A stretch of 64,000 bases of DNA from JAGDMJ01 sp963809695 (GCA_963809695.1 CAWEKI010000007.1:372001-436000), one strand, 5' to 3'; numbered from the stretch's first letter, positions 43,323-52,836 are shown. Notes: generated from the letters alone by a model not told the origin. Made by a program: numbers and translations.

Positions 43323-44218
43323 GTGACGCCGTGCCCGGTGAGCAGCTCGAGAGCCTCTTCGTATTTTCTGCCCGTGGTTCTTACGATATCCTCGGGCAGC
43401 CGGGGTGCCGGGGGTTTCTTGTTCCAGTGCAGCGAGAGCAGATAGTCGCGCACGAACTGTTTGTCGAAGCTCGGTTGAGGTCCGCCGGGCTTGTACTGAT
43501 CCATGGGCCAGAAGCGGGAAGAATCCGGGGTAAGCGCTTCATCGATCCAGATCACCGAGCCGTCGTTGTCCAGGCCGAATTCGAATTTCGTGTCCGCGAT
43601 GATGATCCCTTTGCTTGCGGCGTATTCCGCCCCGCGGGTATAGATCGAAAGCGAAAGATCGCGGATCGTTCGCCCGACCTTTTCTCCGACGGTCTTTACT
43701 ACATCATCGAAGCTGATGTTTTCATCGTGCACGCCGATCTCCGCCTTCGTAGAGGGGGTGAACAGAGGCTCCGGAAGCTTGTCCGACTCCTTGAGCCCGG
43801 ACGGAAGCTTGATGCCGCAGACGGACTGGGTTTTCTTGTAGTCATTCCATCCCGAGCCAGAGAGATATCCACGGACGATGCACTCCACGGCAAGGGGTTT
43901 TGTTTTCCTGACCAGCATGCTTCTGCCGCCGAACACGTCCGGGGCCGAACGGAACGGCTCCGGAAATTCCCGCACGTCGGTGGCAACGACGTGATTTCGA
44001 ACATTGCCGGCCATCTGGTCGAACCAGAACGCTGAGATCTGGGTCAGCACTTTTCCCTTGTTCGGGATACCGTCCGGAAGGACGACGTCAAACGCCGACA
44101 GACGGTCGGTGGCCACGATCAGCAGCTGAACGCCGAGATCGAAGATGTCCCGGACCTTTCCCTGTTTGGCAGGCGTGAAGCCTCTGGAGGCTGTATCAGT
44201 GAGGACAGATGGAGTCAT
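43319..44218 (-). CDS. purC: Phosphoribosylaminoimidazole-succinocarboxamide synthase (SAICAR synthetase)
   Basis: 299 aa, the longer bacterial form. KQGKVRDIFD at the start, TDRLSAFDVVLPDGIPNKG, VECIVRGYLSGSGW, IADTKFEFGLD and DEALTPDSSRFWP are diagnostic. It joins aspartate to CAIR in purine biosynthesis, using ATP. No other pur genes lie in the window. Ends overlapping the DUF4032 gene (ATGA). Confidence 0.95.
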   Translation of the reverse strand: MTPSVLTDTASRGFTPAKQGKVRDIFDLGVQLLIVATDRLSAFDVVLPDGIPNKGKVLTQISAFWFDQMAGNVRNHVVATDVREFPEPFRSAPDVFGGRSMLVRKTKPLAVECIVRGYLSGSGWNDYKKTQSVCGIKLPSGLKESDKLPEPLFTPSTKAEIGVHDENISFDDVVKTVGEKVGRTIRDLSLSIYTRGAEYAASKGIIIADTKFEFGLDNDGSVIWIDEALTPDSSRFWPMDQYKPGGPQPSFDKQFVRDYLLSLHWNKKPPAPRLPEDIVRTTGRKYEEALELLTGHGVT

Positions 44219-44254
44219 GGGGAATGGCTACCTTTTCTGAAGTTGACTGGAAAC

Positions 44255-44284
44255 AAAAAAAAAGCATCGGGAGCCCCGATGCTT
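44255..44284 (-). terminator. Rho-independent terminator
   Basis: Perfect 10-bp stem AAGCATCGGG / CCCGATGCTT, 3-base loop, followed on the minus strand by nine T residues. It ends the small upstream gene (44333-44734) before purC. Confidence 0.9.
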
Positions 44285-44332
44285 CTGGTGAAGGTCACGT
44301 GAACTACCAGCCCATCGCATGTCAAAGACGCC

Positions 44333-44734
44333 CTAGTGATCCAGATTCGCGCCCAGCATTTCTTCGATCGTGCCGCGCACAAATGCTTTCTGCGGGGGGA
44401 TGGCCGCGGTGGGACGGCTGATGCCGCCCAGCTTCAACCCCCTCCACTCCGATTCGATCTTCTTCTGGACAAAAGAGAGGACAAGTTTCGGGAGGTCTCG
44501 CAAGACAGCTTTTCCTTTCTTCGAGGGATTCACGAAAAGGTCGACCAGGATCTCGGAGCTGGATATCTTCTTTGGGACGAGCATGTAGTTGATGTCTGCG
44601 GAGTGCCGCCATTCATAGGAGCGGTTCGTCGGACTGAAAGTCGAAGGCACGTTATGGAAGCTTCTTTCGTCGGCAGTCGGGACGAGAGTGATGGTGACCC
44701 GTTCCACTTTGTGTGCTCCGCGCGAGAGAACCAT
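44333..44734 (-). CDS. Hypothetical protein
   Basis: 133 aa, soluble, basic C-terminal half (KIESEWRGLKLGGISRP). Ends cleanly before a strong terminator, with AGGAGG upstream of ATG 44734, so it is very likely real and monocistronic. No family recognised. The segment SYEWRHSADINYMLVPKKIS and a following strand suggest an alpha/beta domain. Confidence 0.6.
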   Translation of the reverse strand: MVLSRGAHKVERVTITLVPTADERSFHNVPSTFSPTNRSYEWRHSADINYMLVPKKISSSEILVDLFVNPSKKGKAVLRDLPKLVLSFVQKKIESEWRGLKLGGISRPTAAIPPQKAFVRGTIEEMLGANLDH

Positions 44735-44949
44735 GGGAAATCCTCCTTGTTAATTCTCCTTGGCCTATGAGCACCTCCCCGAAGCCTGAGCCACGGCTCA
44801 TGGTGAAGGAATATAGAGAGTAATATTCACTGATGCAAATGTGCACCGTTCCCCGGACGGGCAGAATAATATCGATCACGCTTTCCTGACGGGATGTGCC
44901 CCCTCTCACAACTGCCGTCACTTTCCTGGGGGTGTCAGTGTCTCCGCCG

Positions 44950-45567
44950 TCACAATTCCAACACCCTTGCCATGAAATTGGTTTCCGCTTTCAACGCCGC
45001 TCGCAATTGGCGGAGATATTCCGCCCTGGGAATCTCGACTGTCCCGAATTGCCGCATATGGTCATTGATGAACTGGGAGTCGAGCAGGAGGAAGTCGTGC
45101 TTCCGCAAATGCTCCACCAGCGCCACCAGAGCTACCTTGGAAGAATCCGTCTCACGACAGAACATCGACTCTCCGAAGAACGCGCCGGCGATGGACACGC
45201 CGTACAAGCCTCCCGCGAGGACCCCGTCGTGCCACGATTCAACGCTGTGGGCAAAGCCATCCCGGTGGAGCGTGATGTATGCCTGAATGATTTCCTCGGA
45301 GATCCAGGTCTCTTCACGCTCCGCGCATGCGTAGATGACCCTCTCGAAGGCGGAATCAATCCGGGTTTCGTACGTTCTCTTCCGCACCCGCTGACGCAGG
45401 CTGCGCGAAATCTTGAATCCGTAAAGAGGTATCACCGCCCGGGGATCGGGCGAATACCACCAGATGGGCCCGCTTCGCGAATCGGCCATGGGGAAGTAGC
45501 CTTTGGAGTAGGCCTCAATCAGCAGCGTCGTGGACAGCTGTGCTCGCGGCCCCCGATGATCAGTCAA
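44950..45567 (-). CDS. aat: Leucyl/phenylalanyl-tRNA-protein transferase
   Basis: 205 aa. LIEAYSKGYFPMADSRSGPI, IWWYSPDPRAVIPL, YGVSIAGAFFGESMFCRETD and LLDSQFINDHMRQFG are the Aat signature. It adds Leu or Phe to N-terminal Arg/Lys of proteins, marking them for ClpS/ClpAP-type proteolysis (N-degron pathway). Overlaps the oxidoreductase gene end by 8 bp. A clpC gene lies nearby but a ClpS was not seen. Confidence 0.95.
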   Translation of the reverse strand: MTDHRGPRAQLSTTLLIEAYSKGYFPMADSRSGPIWWYSPDPRAVIPLYGFKISRSLRQRVRKRTYETRIDSAFERVIYACAEREETWISEEIIQAYITLHRDGFAHSVESWHDGVLAGGLYGVSIAGAFFGESMFCRETDSSKVALVALVEHLRKHDFLLLDSQFINDHMRQFGTVEIPRAEYLRQLRAALKAETNFMARVLEL

Positions 45568-46582
45568 TTCTTACCACCACCTTTCCTACCGATTCCCTTC
45601 CTTGCAGGAATCGGTGCGCCTCCACGATCTCGTCAAAGGAAAAAACCTTTCCGATCAGCGTCTTCAGAACGCCGCGCGCATGCCACCGCAGGAGCTCCGT
45701 CACTGCTTCGCGGAAGTAGGCATCCTTGTCTGCCAGCAGACCCAGGTTGAACCCGAAGATCCCTTTGTTCGCGCTCAACAAACTCGGGGGGAATATCGGG
45801 CGCATGAGAGAAAACACGGCTGCCGCTTTCAGCCTGCTGAGGGCACCTTTGCCCGTCACTGCGGACACTCCGTAGAGGACATACCTCCCCATCGGAGCGA
45901 GCAGCTGCCAGCTCTTCCTGAAAACTTCTCCTCCCACCGAGTCCATCACCACGTCGACCCCGTAGCGTCTGGTCAGCACGCGGATTCTTTTCTCGAAATC
46001 AACTTTGGTGTAATCGAAAACATGATCGGATCCATACGACCGGGCAAGAGCGGTCTTCTGCGCGGATCCCGCCGTCCCGAAGATCTCGGCCCCCAGGTGC
46101 TTTCCCATCTGCACCGCGGCAAGTCCCACACCCCCGGCGGCGGCATGCACGAGCAATTTTTCTCCGCTGCGAGTGTTTGCCAGCCGGACGATGCCATGGT
46201 AGGCACTCAGGTTCGTCACAAGAAACGAAGCGGCTTCTTCATAGCTCATGGACTGCGGAAATCGGATCGCCTTCGTTTCACTTACCACGACCTGTTCGGC
46301 ATGGCTCCCGAGCTTGCTGAACCCCATCACCCGGTCCCCGGGCGCAAAGAGGGCGACCCCTTCCCCAACATCGATCACATCGCCAGAGAATTCCATGCCC
46401 GGGATGAAAGGAGGCTTCGGCGTACCGGGATAGACACCGAGACGCCCGAACATATCTGCAAAATTCAGTCCGATGGCTTTCACCCGCACGCGGATTTGTC
46501 CCGCCCCGGGAGCCAGATCAGGGACGTGCTGCAATTGCAGGACGTCCGGGCCTCCATAACTCGTGACAACGGCAGCCTTCAC
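45560..46582 (-). CDS. Zinc-independent medium-chain quinone oxidoreductase (VAT-1-like)
   Basis: 340 aa from the GTG at 46582, chosen because GGAGG lies 6 bases upstream and the sequence then begins VKAAVVTSYGGPDVL. A longer frame has no homology. Rossmann motif HAAAGGVGLAAVQMGKHLGA; GroES-like N-domain; no zinc-binding cysteines. 'VDVVMDSVGGEVFRKSWQLL' fits the quinone reductase/VAT-1 group. NADPH-dependent reduction of quinones or enones is expected. GTGA overlap with the upstream small gene. Confidence 0.85.
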   Translation of the reverse strand: MKAAVVTSYGGPDVLQLQHVPDLAPGAGQIRVRVKAIGLNFADMFGRLGVYPGTPKPPFIPGMEFSGDVIDVGEGVALFAPGDRVMGFSKLGSHAEQVVVSETKAIRFPQSMSYEEAASFLVTNLSAYHGIVRLANTRSGEKLLVHAAAGGVGLAAVQMGKHLGAEIFGTAGSAQKTALARSYGSDHVFDYTKVDFEKRIRVLTRRYGVDVVMDSVGGEVFRKSWQLLAPMGRYVLYGVSAVTGKGALSRLKAAAVFSLMRPIFPPSLLSANKGIFGFNLGLLADKDAYFREAVTELLRWHARGVLKTLIGKVFSFDEIVEAHRFLQGRESVGKVVVRID

Positions 46583-46773
46583 AGGTTCCTCCGATGGACA
46601 GGCACGTAGAGTTCGTACAGCTGCCGGAGCCGCTTCGATGAGATCTGGTCCAGGTCCTCGTCGTCCTTGTCCCGCTTGACGAACATGTCGAAATCCTCCT
46701 GGTCGGAGCGTTTCATTTTCCGCGAGTAATCCATCAGCTCCATGATCATCTGGTGCTGGTCGGGGTGTGTCAT
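46579..46773 (-). CDS. Small conserved-looking hypothetical protein
   Basis: 64 aa from ATG 46773 (CAGGAGGACC upstream). Highly charged, helical: MTHPDQHQMIMELMDYSRKM, then a D/E-rich loop and SSKRLRQLYELYVP. No family recognised. Its stop overlaps the oxidoreductase GTG, so it seems translationally coupled. The longer upstream frame is not supported. Confidence 0.55.
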   Translation of the reverse strand: MTHPDQHQMIMELMDYSRKMKRSDQEDFDMFVKRDKDDEDLDQISSKRLRQLYELYVPVHRRNL

Positions 46774-47133
46774 TGGTCCTCCTGGTGGTGAGACCACTCT
46801 TGCCGGACAATGGAGACCCGGCATACTACTTGAACTCGCAAAGACGGCAACCAGTTTCCCGATGTTCCGGCGGCGCAAAAATCTCAGGAGTGTGAAAACG
46901 AGGAGGTGCGATTGCCCTTGCGCCGGAAGATCGACTGGACGCACTTCGGAGGTACCGGACCGGGCGATGTGTGGGCACCGGGGTGAGAAGGACACCACCC
47001 GGTGCTACCGGAAGCGATGGTTGACACAAGAACATACCACAAAACTACGAAAAAAAGAGCCCTGGCACAAATCGGCCAGGTCCTTCGACAGAAGAGCTTT
47101 GATTTTCCTGATTTTAATTGCTACTATTGACCC
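46774..47133. other. Intergenic region between divergent genes
   Basis: About 360 bp. It must hold divergent promoters for the 64-aa gene and the prenyltransferase. No clear consensus sites were found. Confidence 0.3.
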
Positions 47134-48045
47134 ATGACCTCCCTCTCCCTCCAACATCTTTCTGCCTTCATCAAGCTTATCCGCCCGAAGCAGTGGCTCA
47201 AGAACGTCTTCGTCTTCGCGCCTCTTGTTTTCTCCAGGGGACTGTTCACCGGGTCCTTCCTCAATGCCCTCCTGGCCTTCGTTGCGTTCAGCCTTACGGC
47301 CAGCGCGGTCTATATCGTGAACGACATGGCGGATGTGGAGGCAGACAGGCTTCATCCAGTGAAGCGCCACCGCCCCCTGGCCGCCGGCACTGTCAGTCCG
47401 GCTGAGGCGGTTGCGCTTATGGCCATCCTTCTGGCTCTTGTACTCCTGATCGTCTGGAACATGGACAGCCGGTTCATCGCAGTCCTGGCTTTCTACTTTG
47501 TTTTGAACCTTGGCTATTCCTATAAACTGAAGGAAGTGGTCCTGCTGGATGTGTTCATTATTTCGGCGGGATTCATGCTGAGGGTGCTAGGCGGGGCATA
47601 TGCCATAGGGGTACAGGTATCGACCTGGATCGTACTCTGCTCCCTCTTTATCTCCCTTTTCCTGGGTTTCGCCAAGCGCCGCGGGGAGCTGATCCAGTTG
47701 CAGGGCGACGTCCAGGAGCGGAAGGTTCTCTCACTCTACAAAACGGACTTTATTGACCAGATGCTGACTATCGCAGCGGCGGGCGCGGTGATCTCGTACG
47801 CGCTTTACACTGTGGCCCCCAGAACCATCGAAATGTTTGGCACCGACAAGATGATCTATACCACGGTCTTCGTGATCTACGGCGTCTTCCGTTACCTCTA
47901 CATCATCCACACCACCTCCGCAAGCGAAAACCCGACCAATGCCGTCACGTCGGACTTCACCATCCTGGGGACCGGGATCCTCTGGATACTCTCCTGCATC
48001 ATCCTCATATATTCAGGTCAGCACCTGAATTGGCCCTGGCGGTGA
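47134..48045 (+). CDS. UbiA-family prenyltransferase (decaprenyl-phosphate phosphoribosyltransferase-like)
   Basis: 303 aa, eight or nine membrane helices. RPKQWLKNVFVFAPLVFS at the N-terminus, the Asp-rich motif NDMADVEADRLHPVKRHRPL and a second loop with KRRGELIQL fit the DPPR synthase-like branch of UbiA. In that branch a phosphoribosyl group is moved from PRPP onto a polyprenyl phosphate. It could supply a lipid-linked pentose for cell-envelope glycans; the exact acceptor is not provable from sequence. Confidence 0.8.
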   Translation: MTSLSLQHLSAFIKLIRPKQWLKNVFVFAPLVFSRGLFTGSFLNALLAFVAFSLTASAVYIVNDMADVEADRLHPVKRHRPLAAGTVSPAEAVALMAILLALVLLIVWNMDSRFIAVLAFYFVLNLGYSYKLKEVVLLDVFIISAGFMLRVLGGAYAIGVQVSTWIVLCSLFISLFLGFAKRRGELIQLQGDVQERKVLSLYKTDFIDQMLTIAAAGAVISYALYTVAPRTIEMFGTDKMIYTTVFVIYGVFRYLYIIHTTSASENPTNAVTSDFTILGTGILWILSCIILIYSGQHLNWPWR

Positions 48046-48060
48046 CGCACCTTCAGTACG

Positions 48061-48279
48061 TTAATTGAGCGAGCAGCTTCCACCGCAACAGGAGGCGTCA
48101 CCACACGGGGGAGCGGACTCCTTCTGGGCTTTCATGCTGAAATTCGGTGCGGAGAGCAAGCGTGTGTGTTTTGGAGACTTGCAGGAGGGGCAGACCACGT
48201 CTTCCGGAACCTCCCGAACCTTGTGGAAAACATCATAAATAGTCCCACATTCGGTGCACTTGTAGTCATAAACTGGCAT
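48061..48279 (-). CDS. FmdB-type zinc ribbon protein
   Basis: 72 aa from ATG 48279 (AGGAGGAAG upstream). MPVYDYKCTECGTIYDVFHK and CPSCKS form the FmdB/CxxC-CxxC ribbon; the tail CGDASCCGGSCSLN adds a second Cys cluster. Probable small regulatory or metal-binding protein. It converges with the prenyltransferase gene; the longer frame from 48366 is not needed. Confidence 0.75.
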   Translation of the reverse strand: MPVYDYKCTECGTIYDVFHKVREVPEDVVCPSCKSPKHTRLLSAPNFSMKAQKESAPPCGDASCCGGSCSLN

Positions 48280-48342
48280 TTCTTGTCTTCCTCCTCGGTT
48301 GATCTGAACAATTAGATGCGGAAAAATGAGAAAAGAGTCAAG

Positions 48343-48371
48343 TTGACTTTCGCAGACCGATTCCATACTTT
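48343..48371 (+). promoter_or_regulatory. Sigma70-type promoter for clpC
   Basis: TTGACT, 17-bp spacer, TACTTT, about 100 bp upstream of clpC. No heat-shock CIRCE element (TTAGCACTC-type repeat) is seen. Confidence 0.5.
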
Positions 48372-48471
48372 AAAAAAGTGATGGAGGAACCTTCAAACGA
48401 TCCGCCGTTGTTGAATTTAGCGGGGACTAATCCACGATTTCCCACACTCGACTTTTAAGCAAGGAACCAGG

Positions 48472-50970
48472 ATGGAAGGGAATTTCTCAAATAGGGTGCA
48501 GGATGTTATCCGCCTGAGCCGGGAGGAAGCACTGCGGCTTGGTCACGATTATATCGGGACGGAACACCTGTTGCTCGGCGTTATTCGGGAAGGCGAAGGG
48601 ATTGCTGTAAAGATCCTGCGTAATTTGGGAGTAGATTTATACAAACTTAAGAAGGCGATTGAAGACACAGTACGGACGTCCGGCGGCACATTGACCATCG
48701 GCAACATTCCTCTGACCAAACAGGCAGAGAAGGTGCTCAAAATCACATACCTTGAGGCAAAACTGTATAAGTCGGATGTGATCGGGACTGAGCACTTGCT
48801 TCTTTCGTTGTTACGGGATGACGACAACATTGCGGCGCAAATACTTCATCAGTTCAACATTCACTACGACGTTGTCAGAAGCGAACTGGACAATATTATC
48901 AGCGGCAAGCCTTCCTCACCCACTCATGGGCAGGCGGCAGAGAAAAAGCCCGAAAAGTCCAAAACCCCCGTTCTTGACAACTTCGGGCATGATCTGACCC
49001 GGCTGGCAGCCGAAGACAAGCTGGACCCGATCGTTGGACGGGAAAAGGAGATTGAGCGGGTCGCGCAGGTCCTCAGCCGCAGGAAAAAGAACAACCCGGT
49101 GCTGATCGGCGAACCGGGGGTGGGAAAAACGGCGATTGCCGAAGGATTGGCAATGCGCATCGTTCAAAAGAAAGTGTCCCGCGTGCTTCACGGCAAGCGG
49201 GTGGTCACTCTTGACCTAGCTGCGCTCGTTGCCGGCACCAAATACCGGGGGCAGTTCGAAGAGCGCATGAAAGCGGTCATGAATGAATTGGAAAAGGCTA
49301 AAGACGTCATTCTGTTCATCGACGAGCTGCACACCATCGTTGGGGCAGGCGGAGCATCCGGGTCGCTGGATGCCTCCAACATGTTCAAGCCGGCCCTGTC
49401 ACGGGGCGAGCTCCAGTGTATCGGTGCTACGACGCTTGACGAGTATCGCCAGTACATCGAAAAAGACGGCGCGCTCGACAGGCGGTTCCAGAAGATCATG
49501 GTGGACGCCACTACGGTAGACGAGACCATACAGATCCTCTCGAACATCAAATACAAATACGAAGAGCATCATGGCGTCCGCTACACGCCGGCTGCCATCG
49601 ATGCCGCGGTGCGCCTGAGCGACCGCTACATCACTGATCGGTTCCTCCCTGACAAAGCCATCGATGTGATGGATGAGTCGGGATCACGCGTCCATCTGGC
49701 GAACATCCACGTTCCGAAGGAGATCGTGGACCTGGAGGGGGAAGTGGAGAAGATCAAGCAGTCGAAAAACCAGGTGGTCAAGACGCAGAACTTTGAAGAA
49801 GCTGCCCGGCTGCGGGACCTCGAGAAGAAGCTCCTCAACGACCTGGACATTGCAAAGCGTGAGTGGGAGCTCAAAGCCCACGACACGATCCACGACGTGA
49901 CCGAAGAACAGATTGCGGATGTGGTGGCTATGATGACCGGTATCCCGGTCAACAAGATTGCCGAGTCCGAGTCGGCAAAACTGCTCAAGATGGACAAGGC
50001 GCTCAAGGATCAGGTGGTTGGGCAGGATGAAGCCCTCGTGAAGCTGACGAAGGCGATCCGGCGGACGAGGGCCGGACTGAAGGACCCGCGACGGCCCATC
50101 GGCTCGTTCATCTTCCTGGGGCCCACGGGCGTCGGCAAGACGGAGATGGCGAAGGCGCTCGCCCGTTACCTGTTCGATTCGGACGATGCGCTCATTCGCA
50201 TCGATATGAGCGAGTACATGGAGAAATTCAGCGTCTCGCGGCTCGTTGGAGCACCTCCGGGGTACGTCGGGTACGAAGAGGGAGGCCAGCTCACCGAGAA
50301 GATCCGGCGCAAACCCTATTCGGTGGTTCTCCTTGACGAGATCGAGAAAGCGCATCCTGACGTGTTCAATATTCTGTTGCAGGTTCTGGACGACGGCATC
50401 CTCACGGACAGCCTGGGCCGTCGCGTGGACTTCAAGAACACGATCCTGATCATGACCTCGAATATAGGCACACGGGATCTGAAACGGACCGGGGGAATGG
50501 GCTTTGGCACCAGCTCCGCCAAGGACGAGTACGGGGCGATGAAGAACACGATCGAAGAGGCGCTCAAGCGCGTGTTCAATCCGGAGTTCCTCAATCGCAT
50601 CGACGATACGATCATCTTCCATCCCCTGGAAAAGAAACACATTCTGGAAATCATCGATATCCAGATGCGTGACCTCATGAAGAGGATCAAGGGCATGGGC
50701 ATTACCGTGGAGCTGACGAGGCAAGCAAAAGAATTCCTTGCGGACAAAGGGTTCGATCCCGCCTACGGTGCGCGGCCCCTGCGCCGGGCACTCCAGCGCT
50801 ATCTTGAAGACCCGATCGCCGAAGAGATCCTGAAAGGAAAATACACTGACGGGACCAAGATCAAGGTGAAGGTGAACAAGAAGAAGGCGGAGCTCCGCTT
50901 CAGCGCCGTCACTCCCGAGAAGAAAGAGGGAGAGCAGAAGCAGGAAGAAAAACCTGCAGGCGTGTCATGA
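48472..50970 (+). CDS. clpC: ATP-dependent Clp protease ATPase subunit ClpC
   Basis: 832 aa. Two N-terminal Clp_N repeats, AAA-1 with GEPGVGKTA and a DELHT Walker B, a UVR middle domain (NFEEAARLRDLEKK), AAA-2 with GPTGVGKTE and LLDEIEKAHPD, and a ClpP-docking-like loop (GGMGFGTS). It unfolds substrates for ClpP in protein quality control. ClpC rather than ClpB is supported by the UVR domain and the short middle region. It ends 41 bp before an IS1182-family element whose left end may serve as terminator. Confidence 0.95.
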   Translation: MEGNFSNRVQDVIRLSREEALRLGHDYIGTEHLLLGVIREGEGIAVKILRNLGVDLYKLKKAIEDTVRTSGGTLTIGNIPLTKQAEKVLKITYLEAKLYKSDVIGTEHLLLSLLRDDDNIAAQILHQFNIHYDVVRSELDNIISGKPSSPTHGQAAEKKPEKSKTPVLDNFGHDLTRLAAEDKLDPIVGREKEIERVAQVLSRRKKNNPVLIGEPGVGKTAIAEGLAMRIVQKKVSRVLHGKRVVTLDLAALVAGTKYRGQFEERMKAVMNELEKAKDVILFIDELHTIVGAGGASGSLDASNMFKPALSRGELQCIGATTLDEYRQYIEKDGALDRRFQKIMVDATTVDETIQILSNIKYKYEEHHGVRYTPAAIDAAVRLSDRYITDRFLPDKAIDVMDESGSRVHLANIHVPKEIVDLEGEVEKIKQSKNQVVKTQNFEEAARLRDLEKKLLNDLDIAKREWELKAHDTIHDVTEEQIADVVAMMTGIPVNKIAESESAKLLKMDKALKDQVVGQDEALVKLTKAIRRTRAGLKDPRRPIGSFIFLGPTGVGKTEMAKALARYLFDSDDALIRIDMSEYMEKFSVSRLVGAPPGYVGYEEGGQLTEKIRRKPYSVVLLDEIEKAHPDVFNILLQVLDDGILTDSLGRRVDFKNTILIMTSNIGTRDLKRTGGMGFGTSSAKDEYGAMKNTIEEALKRVFNPEFLNRIDDTIIFHPLEKKHILEIIDIQMRDLMKRIKGMGITVELTRQAKEFLADKGFDPAYGARPLRRALQRYLEDPIAEEILKGKYTDGTKIKVKVNKKKAELRFSAVTPEKKEGEQKQEEKPAGVS

Positions 50971-51011
50971 GGTAGAGCAGAGACGAGCTCTTTGCGTGGC
51001 AGCGACACGAA

Positions 51012-51028
51012 GGGGCTGTCCCAGAAGT
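51012..51028 (+). repeat. IS1182 left inverted repeat
   Basis: GGGGCTGTCCCAGAAGT, exact reverse complement of 52797-52813. Confidence 0.9.
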
Positions 51029-51080
51029 TTTCAAGGGGCAGCCCATTTTTTTCTTTGAAAGAGCGTGACACGGTATTATA

Positions 51081-51112
51081 TTGTGCGCCAATAACGGAAG
51101 TGAGCGCACAAT
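51081..51112 (+). promoter_or_regulatory. Start-codon hairpin of the IS transposase
   Basis: TTGTGCGC (51081-51088) pairs perfectly with GCGCACAA (51104-51111), placing the ribosome site GGAAG in the loop and the first A of the ATG in the stem. It may reduce translation from read-through transcripts. Confidence 0.5.
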
Positions 51113-52712
51113 GGCAAGAAGAGTAGCCTTCAAGAAGTACCTTCAGCATCAACCCACCTTATTACCTCAGAGTTTGGAAGAGCTGATTCCTGAGACCCAT
51201 CTGGTGCGTACGATCAACCGGACGATCGCACAGATGGATCTGGCCAGTATCATCCGGGCCTATCCGGGAGGGGGAGCCAGCAGTTATCATCCGGAGATGC
51301 TCTTGAAAGTGATCGCCTACGCGTATACGCAACGGTTGTACTCCTCGCGGCAGATCGCCAAGGCGCTCAGGGAGAACATCCACTGTCGGTGGCTCAGTGG
51401 AGGGAACGAGCCGGACTTCCGGACGATCAACCGCTTTCGGTCGTCGCGGCTGAAGGGGGCGTTGAACGAGGTGTTCACATCCCTGATCGAGATCCTCACG
51501 GAAGCGAAGTTGGTGAGGCTCCAGGACTACTTCCTGGACGGGACGAAGATCGAAGCGAACGCCAACAAGTACAGTTTTGTGTGGAAGAAGTCGGTGGAGA
51601 AGAACAAGGCGGGCGTTCGCAAGAAGGTGAAGGACTTACTGCGCCACATTGACGAGGTGGAGAAGGAAGAGAACGAGGCCTACGGGGATAAGGATCTGGC
51701 GGAGATGGGAGAGGAGAGCGAGGTGACGCCGGAGCTGATCCGTCGGAAGGTCCAGGAGCTGAACGAGCGGCTGAAGAAGCTCAACGAGAAGGCGCCGCTC
51801 AAGCCTAAAACCCGGAAGGCCCGGACCCTGGCCAAAGCCAAAAAGACGCTGGAAGAGGACTGCCTGAAGCGCCTGGAGCGGTACCAGAAGCAGGAAGCCC
51901 TCTTCGGCACGCGGAACAGCTTCTCCAAGACCGACACTGACGCGACGTTCATGCGCATGAAGGAAGACCATATGCGCAACGGGCAGTTGAAGGCCGGCTA
52001 CAATGTACAGATGGGAACCGAGCGGCGGTACATCCTCCACTACAGTATCCACCACCGCCCGACCGACACGGCCACCCTGCCGGAGCACATGAGAGCGTTG
52101 AAGGAACGACTTGGCAGGATGCCGGATCGCGTGATTGCCGACGCCGGCTACGGCAGCGAGGCAAACTACGAGTACCTGGAAGGGGAAGGGATCGAAGCGT
52201 ACGTCAAATACAATCAGTACGAACTGCAGAAGAAACGATCCTTCGGCAAACAGATCTTCCGCCTCGAGAACCTCCCGTACGACGCTGCACACGATCGCTA
52301 CACCTGTCCGGCCGGAGTGCACCTGACCTTTGTCGGTGAAGAGTCGTCAGTATCTGAGAATGGGTATCGATCACGCCGGCGCCTCTATGAGGCTGAGAAC
52401 TGCGACGGATGCGCCTTGCGGGAACAGTGCCACAAGAGCCAGTACAACCGACGTATCAGGGTCAGTCATCGTCTTGCAGCTCTACAAGCCCGGGCACGGG
52501 AGCGGCTGGACTCTGACCAGGGGCAATCCCTCCGCCGACAACGTTACACCGATGTCGAAACCGTCTTCGCTCAGATCAAGCATAACAGGGGCTTCCGGAG
52601 GTTCTTCCTCCGCTCCCGTGACAAGGTACACATCGAATACGGGTTAGTAAGTCTCGCCCACAATCTCGCCAACCTTCACAACGACTCCCGACGGACCGCC
52701 AGGCCAAACTGA
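51111..52712 (+). CDS. IS1182-family transposase
   Basis: 533 aa from ATG 51111 (a TTG ten codons earlier is less likely). DUF772-type N-terminal domain (LIPETHLVRTINRTIAQMD, SRQIAKALRENIHCRWLSG), a DDE_Tnp_1 core with 'DYFLDGTKIEANAN' and 'VIADAGYGSEANYEYLE', and a final Glu-containing 'DVETVFAQIKHNRGFRRF'. A long Lys/Glu coiled region sits between. It appears intact, so the element could still move. Confidence 0.92.
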   Translation: MARRVAFKKYLQHQPTLLPQSLEELIPETHLVRTINRTIAQMDLASIIRAYPGGGASSYHPEMLLKVIAYAYTQRLYSSRQIAKALRENIHCRWLSGGNEPDFRTINRFRSSRLKGALNEVFTSLIEILTEAKLVRLQDYFLDGTKIEANANKYSFVWKKSVEKNKAGVRKKVKDLLRHIDEVEKEENEAYGDKDLAEMGEESEVTPELIRRKVQELNERLKKLNEKAPLKPKTRKARTLAKAKKTLEEDCLKRLERYQKQEALFGTRNSFSKTDTDATFMRMKEDHMRNGQLKAGYNVQMGTERRYILHYSIHHRPTDTATLPEHMRALKERLGRMPDRVIADAGYGSEANYEYLEGEGIEAYVKYNQYELQKKRSFGKQIFRLENLPYDAAHDRYTCPAGVHLTFVGEESSVSENGYRSRRRLYEAENCDGCALREQCHKSQYNRRIRVSHRLAALQARARERLDSDQGQSLRRQRYTDVETVFAQIKHNRGFRRFFLRSRDKVHIEYGLVSLAHNLANLHNDSRRTARPN

Positions 52713-52796
52713 CGGCACCAGCAAGGTTCATCTCCCTCAGCACGCAAACACACTCCCGAATCACACTGCCCATAAATAATGAGGGGCTGCCTCATG

Positions 52797-52813
52797 ACTT
52801 CTGGGACAGCCCC
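52797..52813 (-). repeat. IS1182 right inverted repeat
   Basis: Exact complement of the left repeat at 51012-51028. Confidence 0.9.
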
Positions 52814-52836
52814 TTTCTGTTTGAGTGATTCCATCC

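Larger units (their letters stand above)
51012..52813 (+). mobile_element. IS1182-family insertion sequence
   Basis: 1802 bp bounded by 17-bp perfect inverted repeats (GGGGCTGTCCCAGAAGT at 51012-51028, complement at 52797-52813). It carries one full-length transposase. Each end also folds on itself (GGGCTG/CAGCCC), and the left one is followed by T7, so the ends can stop incoming transcription. Lies between convergent clpC and a hybrid kinase gene. No clear target duplication was found. Confidence 0.9.

Noticed and set aside
51006..52819. Target-site duplication around the IS1182 element
   Set aside because: Flanking bases do not match convincingly; only AA/TT symmetry at the ends.
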